Origin: Gottfriedia endophytica
GTDB lineage: Bacteria; Bacillota; Bacilli; Bacillales; Bacillaceae_G
NCBI RefSeq assembly: GCF_017814275.1
Contig: NZ_JAGIYQ010000019.1
Coordinates: 1-64,000 of the forward strand
Reading direction: 5' to 3'
DNA length: 64,000 nt
The notes under the pieces are model-generated. The model was given only the letters and a program-made list of their open reading frames with translations, did not search any database and was not told the origin of the DNA. Made by a program: the position numbers and the translations under genes. This document shows positions 36,671 through 43,622 of the stretch, in pieces; the first letter of the stretch is position 1, and each line of letters begins with the position of its first letter.

Positions 36671-37372
36671 TTATGGTAAATCAATTAACATAAAGCGTGA
36701 TGTTTGATTCGCTTTAATAACTAACTTCTCTTCTTCTGTTATTCTTGCATCATCTCTGCGTTCTAATAAAACGTCATTGACACTCACTTCCCCTTCGATC
36801 ACGAATAGGTAAGTTCTGCGATTAACTGATTGAGAAAATTCTAGATTTTGACCTTCTTCTAAATCACTTAAATAAATCGATAAATCTTGATGAATAGTTG
36901 CTACATCTTGTTTGTTACTATTTTTTTGAACTACTGGAAGTAATTGATTAATCAATTGGTCTTTATTAAATGAAATACTTTCATAACTTGGTTTTAACCC
37001 ATTCACCTCAGGTAAAAACCATAGTTGTAGTAAATTAACAGATCGCTCTAGTGACGGATTTATTTCAGAATGATAAATACCTGTACCTGCACTCATACGC
37101 TGCACTTGACCAAACTCAATGATTTCACTATGTCCTGCATTATCTTGATGTTCTAGCTGACCATCTAAAATAATCGTTACAATTTCCATCTCTTTATGAG
37201 GATGCATTCCGAAACCTTTGCCTGGAGCAACAATATCATCATTTAGCACTCTTAATGGCCCAAACATCATATTATTTGGATCATAATACTCTGCAAACGA
37301 AAAACTATGACGAGCATTTAACCAACCGTGATTTGCATTATAGCGATCATTATTTTTACGAATTAAAATCAT
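36671..37372 (-). CDS. pirin-family bicupin (YhhW/YhaK-like)
   Basis: 233 residues, two cupin domains. The metal-binding set of the N-terminal cupin is in GFGMHPHKEMEIVTIILDG and AGTGIYHSEIN (three His and one Glu). Family members show quercetin 2,3-dioxygenase-like activity or act in stress responses. Two operators of the same type as those of the DoxX genes lie upstream (37389-37406 and 37475-37492), so it probably belongs to a quinone/electrophile response. Start ATG 37372 follows GGAGGA. Confidence 0.9.
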   Translation of the reverse strand: MILIRKNNDRYNANHGWLNARHSFSFAEYYDPNNMMFGPLRVLNDDIVAPGKGFGMHPHKEMEIVTIILDGQLEHQDNAGHSEIIEFGQVQRMSAGTGIYHSEINPSLERSVNLLQLWFLPEVNGLKPSYESISFNKDQLINQLLPVVQKNSNKQDVATIHQDLSIYLSDLEEGQNLEFSQSVNRRTYLFVIEGEVSVNDVLLERRDDARITEEEKLVIKANQTSRFMLIDLP

Positions 37373-37388
37373 TTCCTTTTCCTCCTTT

Positions 37389-37406
37389 TATCTCTAATTC
37401 GAGATA
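37389..37406 (-). promoter_or_regulatory. MhqR-like operator, pirin-proximal
   Basis: TATCTC-TAATTC-GAGATA, an 18-bp near-perfect palindrome 17 bp ahead of the pirin start codon. Confidence 0.75.
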
Positions 37407-37474
37407 TTATTTATAAAAAAATTTAATTAAATAGTTATTATGCTAACCGAATCAAAGGAAATAGCAGAAAATAT

Positions 37475-37492
37475 TATCTTTAATTCAAGATA
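37475..37492 (-). promoter_or_regulatory. MhqR-like operator, pirin-distal
   Basis: TATCTT-TAATTC-AAGATA has the same spacing and the same central six bases as the proximal site, exactly 86 bp further upstream. Confidence 0.65.
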
Positions 37493-37631
37493 ATTATAAA
37501 TCCATCTTATTCAAAATGCAACAATTTGTTTACAAAAAAATGTCCCTTAATTTAACTACAAAATCCTCAAATTATTTATCCTATTTTCCAGGAAATGATT
37601 AAAATCGACAAATTATCTGTAACTCGTATTA

Positions 37632-37748
37632 GCAGGGAATAGGGAGAAGGGAACAAGGAACAGGTTCACTCCCCGCCCCGCGGAAAGCCAGTATCCTGGA
37701 GTTGTATCAACTAACGCATTCTAAAATATCAACAATATATACGAAAAC
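37632..37748 (-). repeat. dispersed repeat, copy E (truncated), joined to a GA-rich tract
   Basis: Reading the minus strand from 37748: outer arm TTTTCGTATATATTGTTG, then AGAATGCGTTAGTTGAT, CTCCAGGATACTGGCTTTCC and GCGGGGCGGGGAGTGA, after which the copy stops and a GA-rich tract (GGGAACAAGGAACAGG on + at 37648-37663) begins. The rest of 37493-37873 holds no gene. Confidence 0.8.
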
Positions 37749-37873
37749 AGACATTTTTTAAGTTAAATATTCAATTATTAAGCACAAATTGGACAATACA
37801 ATTACTAATTACTACATGACCAACATAGTATAATAGAAAAAATCTTTTAACTGTATGGGAAAGGAGCATTAAC

Positions 37874-38194
37874 ATGTCCTTAGAAAAGGTCCTCTCTTCA
37901 TTGTGCTATTTTAGTACGTTTTTCGCACCTTTTATCTTCCCGATTATTGTGTTCTTTGTCGTAAAAGAAAACGTCACAAAATACCATGCCAAAAGAGCTT
38001 TTCTCTCTCACCTTGCTCCATTTCTATCTATTCTACTGATTGTAGGTGCAGGCGCCATTAGTGCATGGTTAAATCACAATATAGAAACAAGTGGAGTAAT
38101 AATCGTTACATGTTTTCTCTTAAGTGGTATCTTAAATCTGATCGTCTTAATATGGAATGTTGTTCAAGGAATTAAAATCTTAACGAATGAATGA
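37874..38194 (+). CDS. DUF4870-family small membrane protein
   Basis: 106 residues with three or four hydrophobic helices. The pattern LSSLCYFSTFFAPFIFPIIV, YHAKRAF and NVVQGIKIL fits DUF4870 (Tic20-like) proteins; function unknown. Start ATG 37874 follows AAAGGAG. It is monocistronic, with a terminator right after. Confidence 0.82.
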   Translation: MSLEKVLSSLCYFSTFFAPFIFPIIVFFVVKENVTKYHAKRAFLSHLAPFLSILLIVGAGAISAWLNHNIETSGVIIVTCFLLSGILNLIVLIWNVVQGIKILTNE

Positions 38195-38197
38195 TTT

Positions 38198-38227
38198 AAA
38201 AAGCATAGTCGACTGACTGTGCTTTTT
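38198..38227 (+). terminator. terminator after the DUF4870 gene
   Basis: AAAAAGCATAGTC and GACTGTGCTTTTT pair over 13 bp with one G·U. Confidence 0.8.
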
Positions 38228-38303
38228 AAATGGAAATGACTATTAGATTAATTATAATTTCTAATTTTTATGTTGTAGAACCTTCTTCTTCATAAAAAGA
38301 AAG

Positions 38304-38470
38304 CTGTTTCGTAATCTTTGTTACTATTTAACAAGGAAGTTGATTTCCGCTTCAGGACGCTCGCTTTCCGTGGGGCGGGCGGTGAGCCCACAGGAGTCTC
38401 GCACCTTCCGCTCCAATCAACTTCTTTATCAAAAGTTAAAAATAATCAGTTAAACAACATTGTTGATACT
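38304..38470 (+). repeat. dispersed repeat, copy F (internally deleted)
   Basis: The core (38339-38421) keeps both ends, GTTGATTTCCGCTTCAGGAC and CAGGAGTCTCGCACCTTC then CCAATCAACTTCT, but lacks about 45 bp of the middle. Weak outer arms (CTTTGTTACTATTT, AAACAACATTG) flank it. The deletion keeps the GGTGAGCCC/GGGGCGG part of the stem. Confidence 0.82.
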
Positions 38471-38543
38471 CACGAGAATCCACTCCAAAAACAATATTGA
38501 AAAATATCATTGCCTTTCAAAAAAGAATTTATGAAAAAACATA

Positions 38544-38601
38544 TTGTTTATTCAGAATTTATTTTGTATATTATTAATATATTTAGTTAATTGACTAAAT
38601 A
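38544..38601 (+). promoter_or_regulatory. yxlEFG promoter with palindromic operator
   Basis: TTGTTT (38544-38549), 17 bp, TATATT (38567-38572). At the expected start lies TATTTAGT-TAATTG-ACTAAATA (38580-38601), a palindrome at 20 of 22 positions. A repressor bound there would cover +1 to about +22. No regulator gene is next to it. Confidence 0.6.
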
Positions 38602-38706
38602 ACTAAATATATTCTTCTCAATAGGGAACAATATGATCCATCTTAACAGCAGCTGAACATATTTAAATAAGTTAGTCAGATGATCTTTAAAAAGGGGAGA
38701 AACAAG

Positions 38707-38904
38707 ATGAGTAATTCTTTAGCATTAATCGTTTTACCATTATTAATATTACAGCTCATTTTAGTCATTGTATCCATTATTGATTTAGTGAAAAGAGATG
38801 CGTCAACGATTAAAGGAGAAAATAAAATATTATGGGTTTTAATCATTGTATTTATTAATACGATTGGACCTATTTTATATTTAACAATCGGAAAAAAGAA
38901 GTAA
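38707..38904 (+). CDS. YxlE-like PLDc_N-domain membrane protein
   Basis: 65 residues with two hydrophobic helices (about 5-27 and 41-60), joined by a short charged loop (DLVKRDASTIKGENK) typical of the phospholipase D-nuclease N-terminal (PLDc_N) domain. In B. subtilis YxlE, YxlF and YxlG are encoded in the sigY operon; the same trio order occurs here. Start ATG 38707 follows GGGGAG; a longer frame begins at 38680 without a ribosome-binding site. Confidence 0.82.
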   Translation: MSNSLALIVLPLLILQLILVIVSIIDLVKRDASTIKGENKILWVLIIVFINTIGPILYLTIGKKK

Positions 38905-38932
38905 TGACACATTTAAAGGAGGTACTGGTCTA

Positions 38933-39841
38933 ATGATTTCTTGTAAAAATTTAGTCAAAGAATTTAAATCTGTTCAAGCTTTAAAAAACGTAAACTTTAA
39001 TATTGAAGGAAATGGTTGTTTTGGTTTTTTAGGTGGCAATGGTGCAGGTAAAACCACTACAATCAGGATTCTTACGGGATTAGCAATACCCACACGTGGT
39101 GAAGTAAAAGTATTAGGATATGACATTGTAAAAGACAAGGAAAAAATTCTTAAATCCATTAGCTATCTTCCTCAGCACCCTTCTTTTTATGACTATATGA
39201 CTGGGGAAAAATGGATGCATTTTATTGGAGAACTTTATGGCTTTGACAAGCGTTTGATTAAAGAAAGAACAGAAGAACTATTAAAAAAATGTGGCATTTG
39301 GGATGCTCGAAATCGTCAAATTGGCGGTTATAGCGGTGGTATGAAGCAAAGACTTGGTTTAGCACAATCATTAATTAACAAGCCTAAATTGTTATTTCTT
39401 GATGAACCTGTATCAGCATTAGATCCAATCGGACGCCATGAAGTACTTACCTTGCTATTAGAGCTAAAAAAAGAAATGGTTATTTTTATGTCGAGCCATA
39501 TACTTGAGGATGTAGAAAAAATTGCAGATGAAATCATAATTATTGATAAAGGAGAAATTATTCTTTCTTCAACAATAGAAGATTTGAAAGCAAGTTATAC
39601 CCACCCAATCATTAGTTTTGAATTATTAGCACCAGTAGAAAACTTATCAAGTGTATTAAAGAATGAAAATTGGATCGTAAGCATTCAAGAAGTTTCAAAT
39701 CACTATAAAATAAATGTAAAAGATATCGACATTGCCAAAATTCATTTACCAAAGGTCTTGCATAACGCTGGTGCGATCATTACGAACTATCAAATAGAGT
39801 CTTCATCATTAGAGGATATCTTTTTAAGGTTGGTGAATTAA
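38933..39841 (+). CDS. YxlF-like ABC transporter ATP-binding protein
   Basis: 302 residues. Walker A GGNGAGKTTT, signature YSGGMKQRLG, Walker B LLFLDEPVSALDP, H-loop MSSHIL, then a C-terminal extension of ~80 residues as in DrrA/YxlF-type ATPases. It pairs with the permease that starts 1 bp after its stop. Start ATG 38933 follows AAAGGAGG. The exported substrate is unknown; in B. subtilis the transporter is linked to control of sigma-Y. Confidence 0.9.
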   Translation: MISCKNLVKEFKSVQALKNVNFNIEGNGCFGFLGGNGAGKTTTIRILTGLAIPTRGEVKVLGYDIVKDKEKILKSISYLPQHPSFYDYMTGEKWMHFIGELYGFDKRLIKERTEELLKKCGIWDARNRQIGGYSGGMKQRLGLAQSLINKPKLLFLDEPVSALDPIGRHEVLTLLLELKKEMVIFMSSHILEDVEKIADEIIIIDKGEIILSSTIEDLKASYTHPIISFELLAPVENLSSVLKNENWIVSIQEVSNHYKINVKDIDIAKIHLPKVLHNAGAIITNYQIESSSLEDIFLRLVN

Positions 39842-39842
39842 T

Positions 39843-40613
39843 ATGTCTAATTATTTTTCTATGTTAAAAAAAGAAATCTATGAATTTATCAAAATGCATA
39901 AAATTTTAATTGTACCTATTTCCTTTATATTTCTAATGATTAGCCATCCAATTGGGATGAAACTTCTACCTAAAATAATAAAAAATGGGTTGCCGAAAGA
40001 TACTGTTATTCATATCCCAATTCCTTCTGCTGCAGAAGTTTTATCAACCGTTTTTGGAAAATTTGAAAGTCTAGGTATCATCATCCTTATTCTGGTCTCA
40101 ATGGGGACTATTGCTGGTGAAAGAGAAAAAGGTGTCGCTGCAATGGTTTTAACGAAACCAATCAATCGGATTACTTATTTTATTTCAAAATGGACTGCAT
40201 ACTCCCTTCTAACGATCTTGAGTTTTATCATTGGAATGATCGCAACAACTTTTTATACAGCGAATCTGTTTGATAAAAATCAGATTGATCTATCAAATGT
40301 TACATTAGCCATAGCACTATACATTCCTATTATTTTATTAGTTATTTCGATCTCGTTATTTTTTTCATCATTTATTAAAAGTTCTATTTTATCAGGCTTT
40401 TTATCATTTGTTGCTTATTTAATCATAATGAATACTCCACAATTTCTATTTACGAAGCATGATTCAATCTTTCCAAGTGATTTGGTCACAAATGCGAACG
40501 ATCTGATCATCGGAAAATCGATTATCTTTATTACTCCACTTATTGTAGTCATCCTACTGAATTTACTTTTTGTCATATTGGGTGGTTATCTACTCAATAA
40601 ACAAGAGATTTAA
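39843..40613 (+). CDS. YxlG-like ABC-2 permease
   Basis: 256 residues, six hydrophobic segments of an ABC-2 type permease (near 20-38, 72-92, 118-140, 155-178, 182-202, 230-250). The motif GTIAGEREKGVAAMVLTKPI after the second helix is a conserved coupling element of this class. It is last in the yxlEFG-like operon and followed by a terminator. Confidence 0.88.
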   Translation: MSNYFSMLKKEIYEFIKMHKILIVPISFIFLMISHPIGMKLLPKIIKNGLPKDTVIHIPIPSAAEVLSTVFGKFESLGIIILILVSMGTIAGEREKGVAAMVLTKPINRITYFISKWTAYSLLTILSFIIGMIATTFYTANLFDKNQIDLSNVTLAIALYIPIILLVISISLFFSSFIKSSILSGFLSFVAYLIIMNTPQFLFTKHDSIFPSDLVTNANDLIIGKSIIFITPLIVVILLNLLFVILGGYLLNKQEI

Positions 40614-40633
40614 TTTTAGGTGCATTGATTAAT

Positions 40634-40676
40634 AAAAACCAGGACTCCTTATTAAAATCAGAAATCCTGGTTTTTA
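40634..40676. terminator. terminator after yxlG-like gene
   Basis: AAAAACCAGGA and TCCTGGTTTTT form an 11-bp stem with A and T runs on either side, so it can act in both directions. Confidence 0.85.
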
Positions 40677-40721
40677 ACTTACTTTAAAAATGGTGAGTCT
40701 TAAAAAAGAGAAATCCACTAA

Positions 40722-41012
40722 TTAAGTATTGGGATTATCAAAATGTTCTTGGTGTTCTTCATGTTGTTCATCTTGCTTCTCTAATTTTACAGGCTTTTCT
40801 TCCTGAATTAGATTCTCTTGTTTGTCTAGTTTGTCTGGCATGTCCAACTTTTCTAGTCTATCTAACTTACCAGATATACTTTTCAATATAAGGTTCCTTT
40901 CATTTTGAACTTTTAAAAATTTTAAAAGAAACCAAATGAAAAATATAACCGGAGCTATATAACATAAAAAAGTTATAATCGGAAAAATAGCAAAAATAAA
41001 ATTACCGTTCAT
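40722..41012 (-). CDS. membrane-anchored protein with charged tail, unknown
   Basis: 96 residues. A hydrophobic stretch at 4-32, possibly two short helices (FIFAIFPIITFLCYIAPVIF), is followed by a highly charged, repetitive tail rich in KLD/KLE and HEEHQEH, probably coiled-coil. Start ATG 41012 follows GGAGG. Not recognised. Confidence 0.65.
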   Translation of the reverse strand: MNGNFIFAIFPIITFLCYIAPVIFFIWFLLKFLKVQNERNLILKSISGKLDRLEKLDMPDKLDKQENLIQEEKPVKLEKQDEQHEEHQEHFDNPNT

Positions 41013-41146
41013 TTATTTGCCTCCATTCATTTTGGATTGTTTATTAATCCCTTTGTAATATCAAGAATACTGACGATCAACAAATGCTCTTATGATGCAC
41101 CCATTTTTATTTTTAGAAAAATATAGATTTTAATACATGAAAAAAA

Positions 41147-41224
41147 TTATTTAATTACTCGTTTACAAACCGATGGTCGGTTGCAAACAATCTTTATCAT
41201 GGCAATGATGCGCTCTTCTTCCAT
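41147..41224 (-). CDS. possible 25-residue peptide
   Basis: ATG 41224 follows GAGGTGAGAGG. The predicted product is MEEERIIAMIKIVCNRPSVC then KRVIK, with two cysteines and a basic end. The DNA includes the near-palindrome AAACCGATGGTCGGTT (41168-41183). The strong Shine-Dalgarno is the only support. Nothing else is seen in 41013-41325. Confidence 0.3.
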   Translation of the reverse strand: MEEERIIAMIKIVCNRPSVCKRVIK

Positions 41225-41325
41225 CCTCTCACCTCGTTTTACCTATCTACACTATACTTCGTTTAAAATAACCAATTTCTCACCAAAATATTTAAATTTT
41301 TCGAAATTTACGTCTGCAAAAATAA

Positions 41326-41362
41326 AAAAAGAACAAGATAGCCTTAACGCCTCTTGCTCTTC
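41326..41362 (-). terminator. terminator after the 70-residue gene
   Basis: Minus-strand AAGAGCAAG and CTTGTTCTT form a stem with one G·U pair, followed by TTTTTATTTTT. Confidence 0.7.
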
Positions 41363-41381
41363 CATTTATATTAATTTCCTT

Positions 41382-41594
41382 TTATTTAGCATGATTCTTT
41401 AAAAACACCATGAATTCTTCTTTCCAATGATCTTTTTCACTTTTATAATAGCTTAATTGAAAACGGTCTAGAGAATACAGTTTCTGTTGAATAGCTAACT
41501 TATCCGACTTTTCAATTGCCGTGATTAATCCTTTTAAATCATCTGTTTTTGTTTTGTAAATAACTTGATCATCAATATAATAAACTACCTTCAT
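41382..41594 (-). CDS. small soluble protein, unknown function
   Basis: 70 residues, charged and soluble (MKVVYYIDDQVIYKTKTDDL at the start; KSEKDHWKEEFMVFLKNHAK at the end). Start ATG 41594 follows GGAGAGG and a terminator lies downstream, so it is probably a genuine single-gene transcript. Family not recognised. Confidence 0.65.
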   Translation of the reverse strand: MKVVYYIDDQVIYKTKTDDLKGLITAIEKSDKLAIQQKLYSLDRFQLSYYKSEKDHWKEEFMVFLKNHAK

Positions 41595-41845
41595 TCTGTA
41601 TTTCCTCTCCTCTCTTTGGAGTACTTATTTCTACAAAAACTAGCATTAACCTTCTTTATTACATCTAAAAGTTTATTACCCCTAGTTATTTGTCGATATT
41701 ATTTAGTAGAAAACGATTATTTACATGCTGTCACGTTAATGATAGTCTTTTTTTAAAAAGTCTTATCTTTCTTGCCAAAATCAGTATAAGAAAAAATTAG
41801 TATATATTGACATAAAAAATTTAAGTGAAAAGAGTGATAGATGAA

Positions 41846-43375
41846 TTGAAGGAAAAAGTAGGCGTTATCGATATTGGGTCTAATACCATTAGACTTGTGA
41901 TTTATGAATATTCTTTTACAGGAAGACAGTTGAAGGAAGTTGAAAATTTTAAGGTAAGTGCAAGACTTCGAACCTTTTTGGATGAGCATCATGCCTTAAA
42001 CAAAAAAGGAATCAGCTTATTACTAGATACACTTAAAAATTTCAGGATAATGATTCAACAATATAACGTGACAGATGTCTTCTGTGTAGCTACTGCAACG
42101 ATTCGGCAGGCAAGTAATCAGGAAGACATCATACAGATTATTAAGGAAAAGACTGGTTTTACTACTACTTTATTAAGTGAGTACGAAGAATCCTATTATG
42201 GTTTTTTGGCCGTTATTCAGTCTATGGATATACAGGAAGGAATCACAATCGATATGGGAGGAGCAAGTACGGAAATTACGTATTTCCGCAATCGCAAACT
42301 AGTTCATTATCAAAGCCTCCCATTCGGTTCCCTATCGCTAAAACTTCAGTTTGTGAAAGGTGATATTCCTACCCACCTTGAAATCATGGAAATCGGGCAG
42401 TATATTCAGTCACAACTTGAAAACCTTCCTTGGTTAGTTAATAAACAAGTTCCAATTATTGCAATTGGAGGAAGTGCACGAAATGTTGTTCAGCTTCACC
42501 AAAGTTCTACCAACTATCCAATTGTAGGGATCCATCAATATGAGATGGCAGTATCCGAACTTCAAGAGGTTACGAACAAACTGACACTTTTATCATTTGA
42601 TCAATTACAAAAGGTAGAAGGACTCTCGAAGGAACGTGCAGATACTATATTACCAGCTCTAGAGGCGTTTAAGGTGATCAGTGATATATCAAAGGCAACA
42701 AGCTTTGTGTTAAGTAGAAAGGGCCTAAGAGAAGGATTACTTTATAAAAAGAAGAATTTGGTTAATGGACAATTTACTCTTTTAGAGGATAGTATCCAAG
42801 AACTACTCCAAATGCTTCATATCGATTCGGAAAATGCAAAGCAAATTACTAAAATAGCTAACATGTTCTATGAACAAATAAAAAATACAGAAGGAATCGG
42901 TTCAGATTTTACTAAAGATGATCTCATATTCTTACAATATGGAGCCCCTCTTTTTCATCTTGGACAAAATGTAAATGAAGAATCAATTAGTCATCATACT
43001 TTTCATTTATTGGCTAATCAAACCATTCTCGGCTTATCTCATAAAGAACGTGTAAAATTAGCTCTTATTGCCTCCTATAGAGGAAAAGGAACATTACGTA
43101 AGTATATAGAACCCTTTAAAAACTGGTATACAAAAGACGAACAAAAGAAAATAGCCTTACTGGGAACTATATTAAAAGTATCTCAAAGCCTAAATACAAC
43201 CAAACGCAATATTGTTAACAGCATAAAGATTACTGCTCATGATACGAATTGGGTAGTAGCGATACAATGTCAAGGTATCTACAAGCCAGAAGAATTTCAG
43301 ATGGAAAAACAAAAAAAACATCTAGAAAAACTCTTGAAAGTCGCTATTATTCTTAATTTCACAGAACCTTACTAA
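41846..43375 (+). CDS. ppx: exopolyphosphatase, Ppx/GppA family
   Basis: About 509 residues. ASKHA fold: phosphate-1 loop VIDIGSNTIRLVIYEYS, the CVATATIRQASN strand, phosphate-2 loop TIDMGGASTEITYF, and IAIGGSARN; a helical HD-like C-terminal domain follows from ~310. It degrades inorganic polyphosphate, or pppGpp in some homologues. It precedes ppk on the same strand, so both arms of polyphosphate turnover are together. The start is uncertain: TTG 41846 has AAGAGTG upstream; GTG 41825 would add seven residues but has no ribosome-binding site. Confidence 0.9.
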   Translation: MKEKVGVIDIGSNTIRLVIYEYSFTGRQLKEVENFKVSARLRTFLDEHHALNKKGISLLLDTLKNFRIMIQQYNVTDVFCVATATIRQASNQEDIIQIIKEKTGFTTTLLSEYEESYYGFLAVIQSMDIQEGITIDMGGASTEITYFRNRKLVHYQSLPFGSLSLKLQFVKGDIPTHLEIMEIGQYIQSQLENLPWLVNKQVPIIAIGGSARNVVQLHQSSTNYPIVGIHQYEMAVSELQEVTNKLTLLSFDQLQKVEGLSKERADTILPALEAFKVISDISKATSFVLSRKGLREGLLYKKKNLVNGQFTLLEDSIQELLQMLHIDSENAKQITKIANMFYEQIKNTEGIGSDFTKDDLIFLQYGAPLFHLGQNVNEESISHHTFHLLANQTILGLSHKERVKLALIASYRGKGTLRKYIEPFKNWYTKDEQKKIALLGTILKVSQSLNTTKRNIVNSIKITAHDTNWVVAIQCQGIYKPEEFQMEKQKKHLEKLLKVAIILNFTEPY

Positions 43376-43395
43376 TACCTAAGACTACGATTTAT

Positions 43396-43436
43396 AAGGT
43401 ACGTGTTTCAGATAACTGGAATACGTACTTTTTTAT
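43396..43436 (+). terminator. terminator between ppx and ppk
   Basis: GTACGTGTT and AATACGTAC form a 9-bp stem with one G·U pair, followed by TTTTTTATT. It implies a separate promoter for ppk. Confidence 0.65.
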
Positions 43437-43506
43437 TGTAGGATTGATATCTTATACTTCTTTTCACCTTAACAAAACTAAATTTTCAAACAATGCATAA
43501 ACAAAA

Positions 43507-43523
43507 TTTACAATAAATTTACA
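43507..43523 (+). promoter_or_regulatory. candidate PhoP box ahead of ppk
   Basis: TTTACA at 43507-43512 and 43518-43523 are spaced 11 bp, as in PhoP direct repeats (TTHACA-N5). A third, TAAACA, lies at 43498-43503 but at 9-bp spacing. A TAATAT at 43561-43566 could be the -10. Confidence 0.55.
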
Positions 43524-43622
43524 AAGGAATATATTTCCTTTTAACGCATTCATGTTATCGTAATATTGATTGAATTAATAATTATAAACTAATCGTCAAA
43601 GAGCATGGGAGATGTAACGTTT

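Noticed and set aside
38318-38500. 60-codon open frame on the + strand
   Set aside because: It is created by repeat copy F; the reading frame is not kept in the other copies.
41161-41190. TetR-type operator AAACCGATGGTCGGTT
   Set aside because: No TetR-family gene or promoter is near; a single imperfect palindrome is insufficient.
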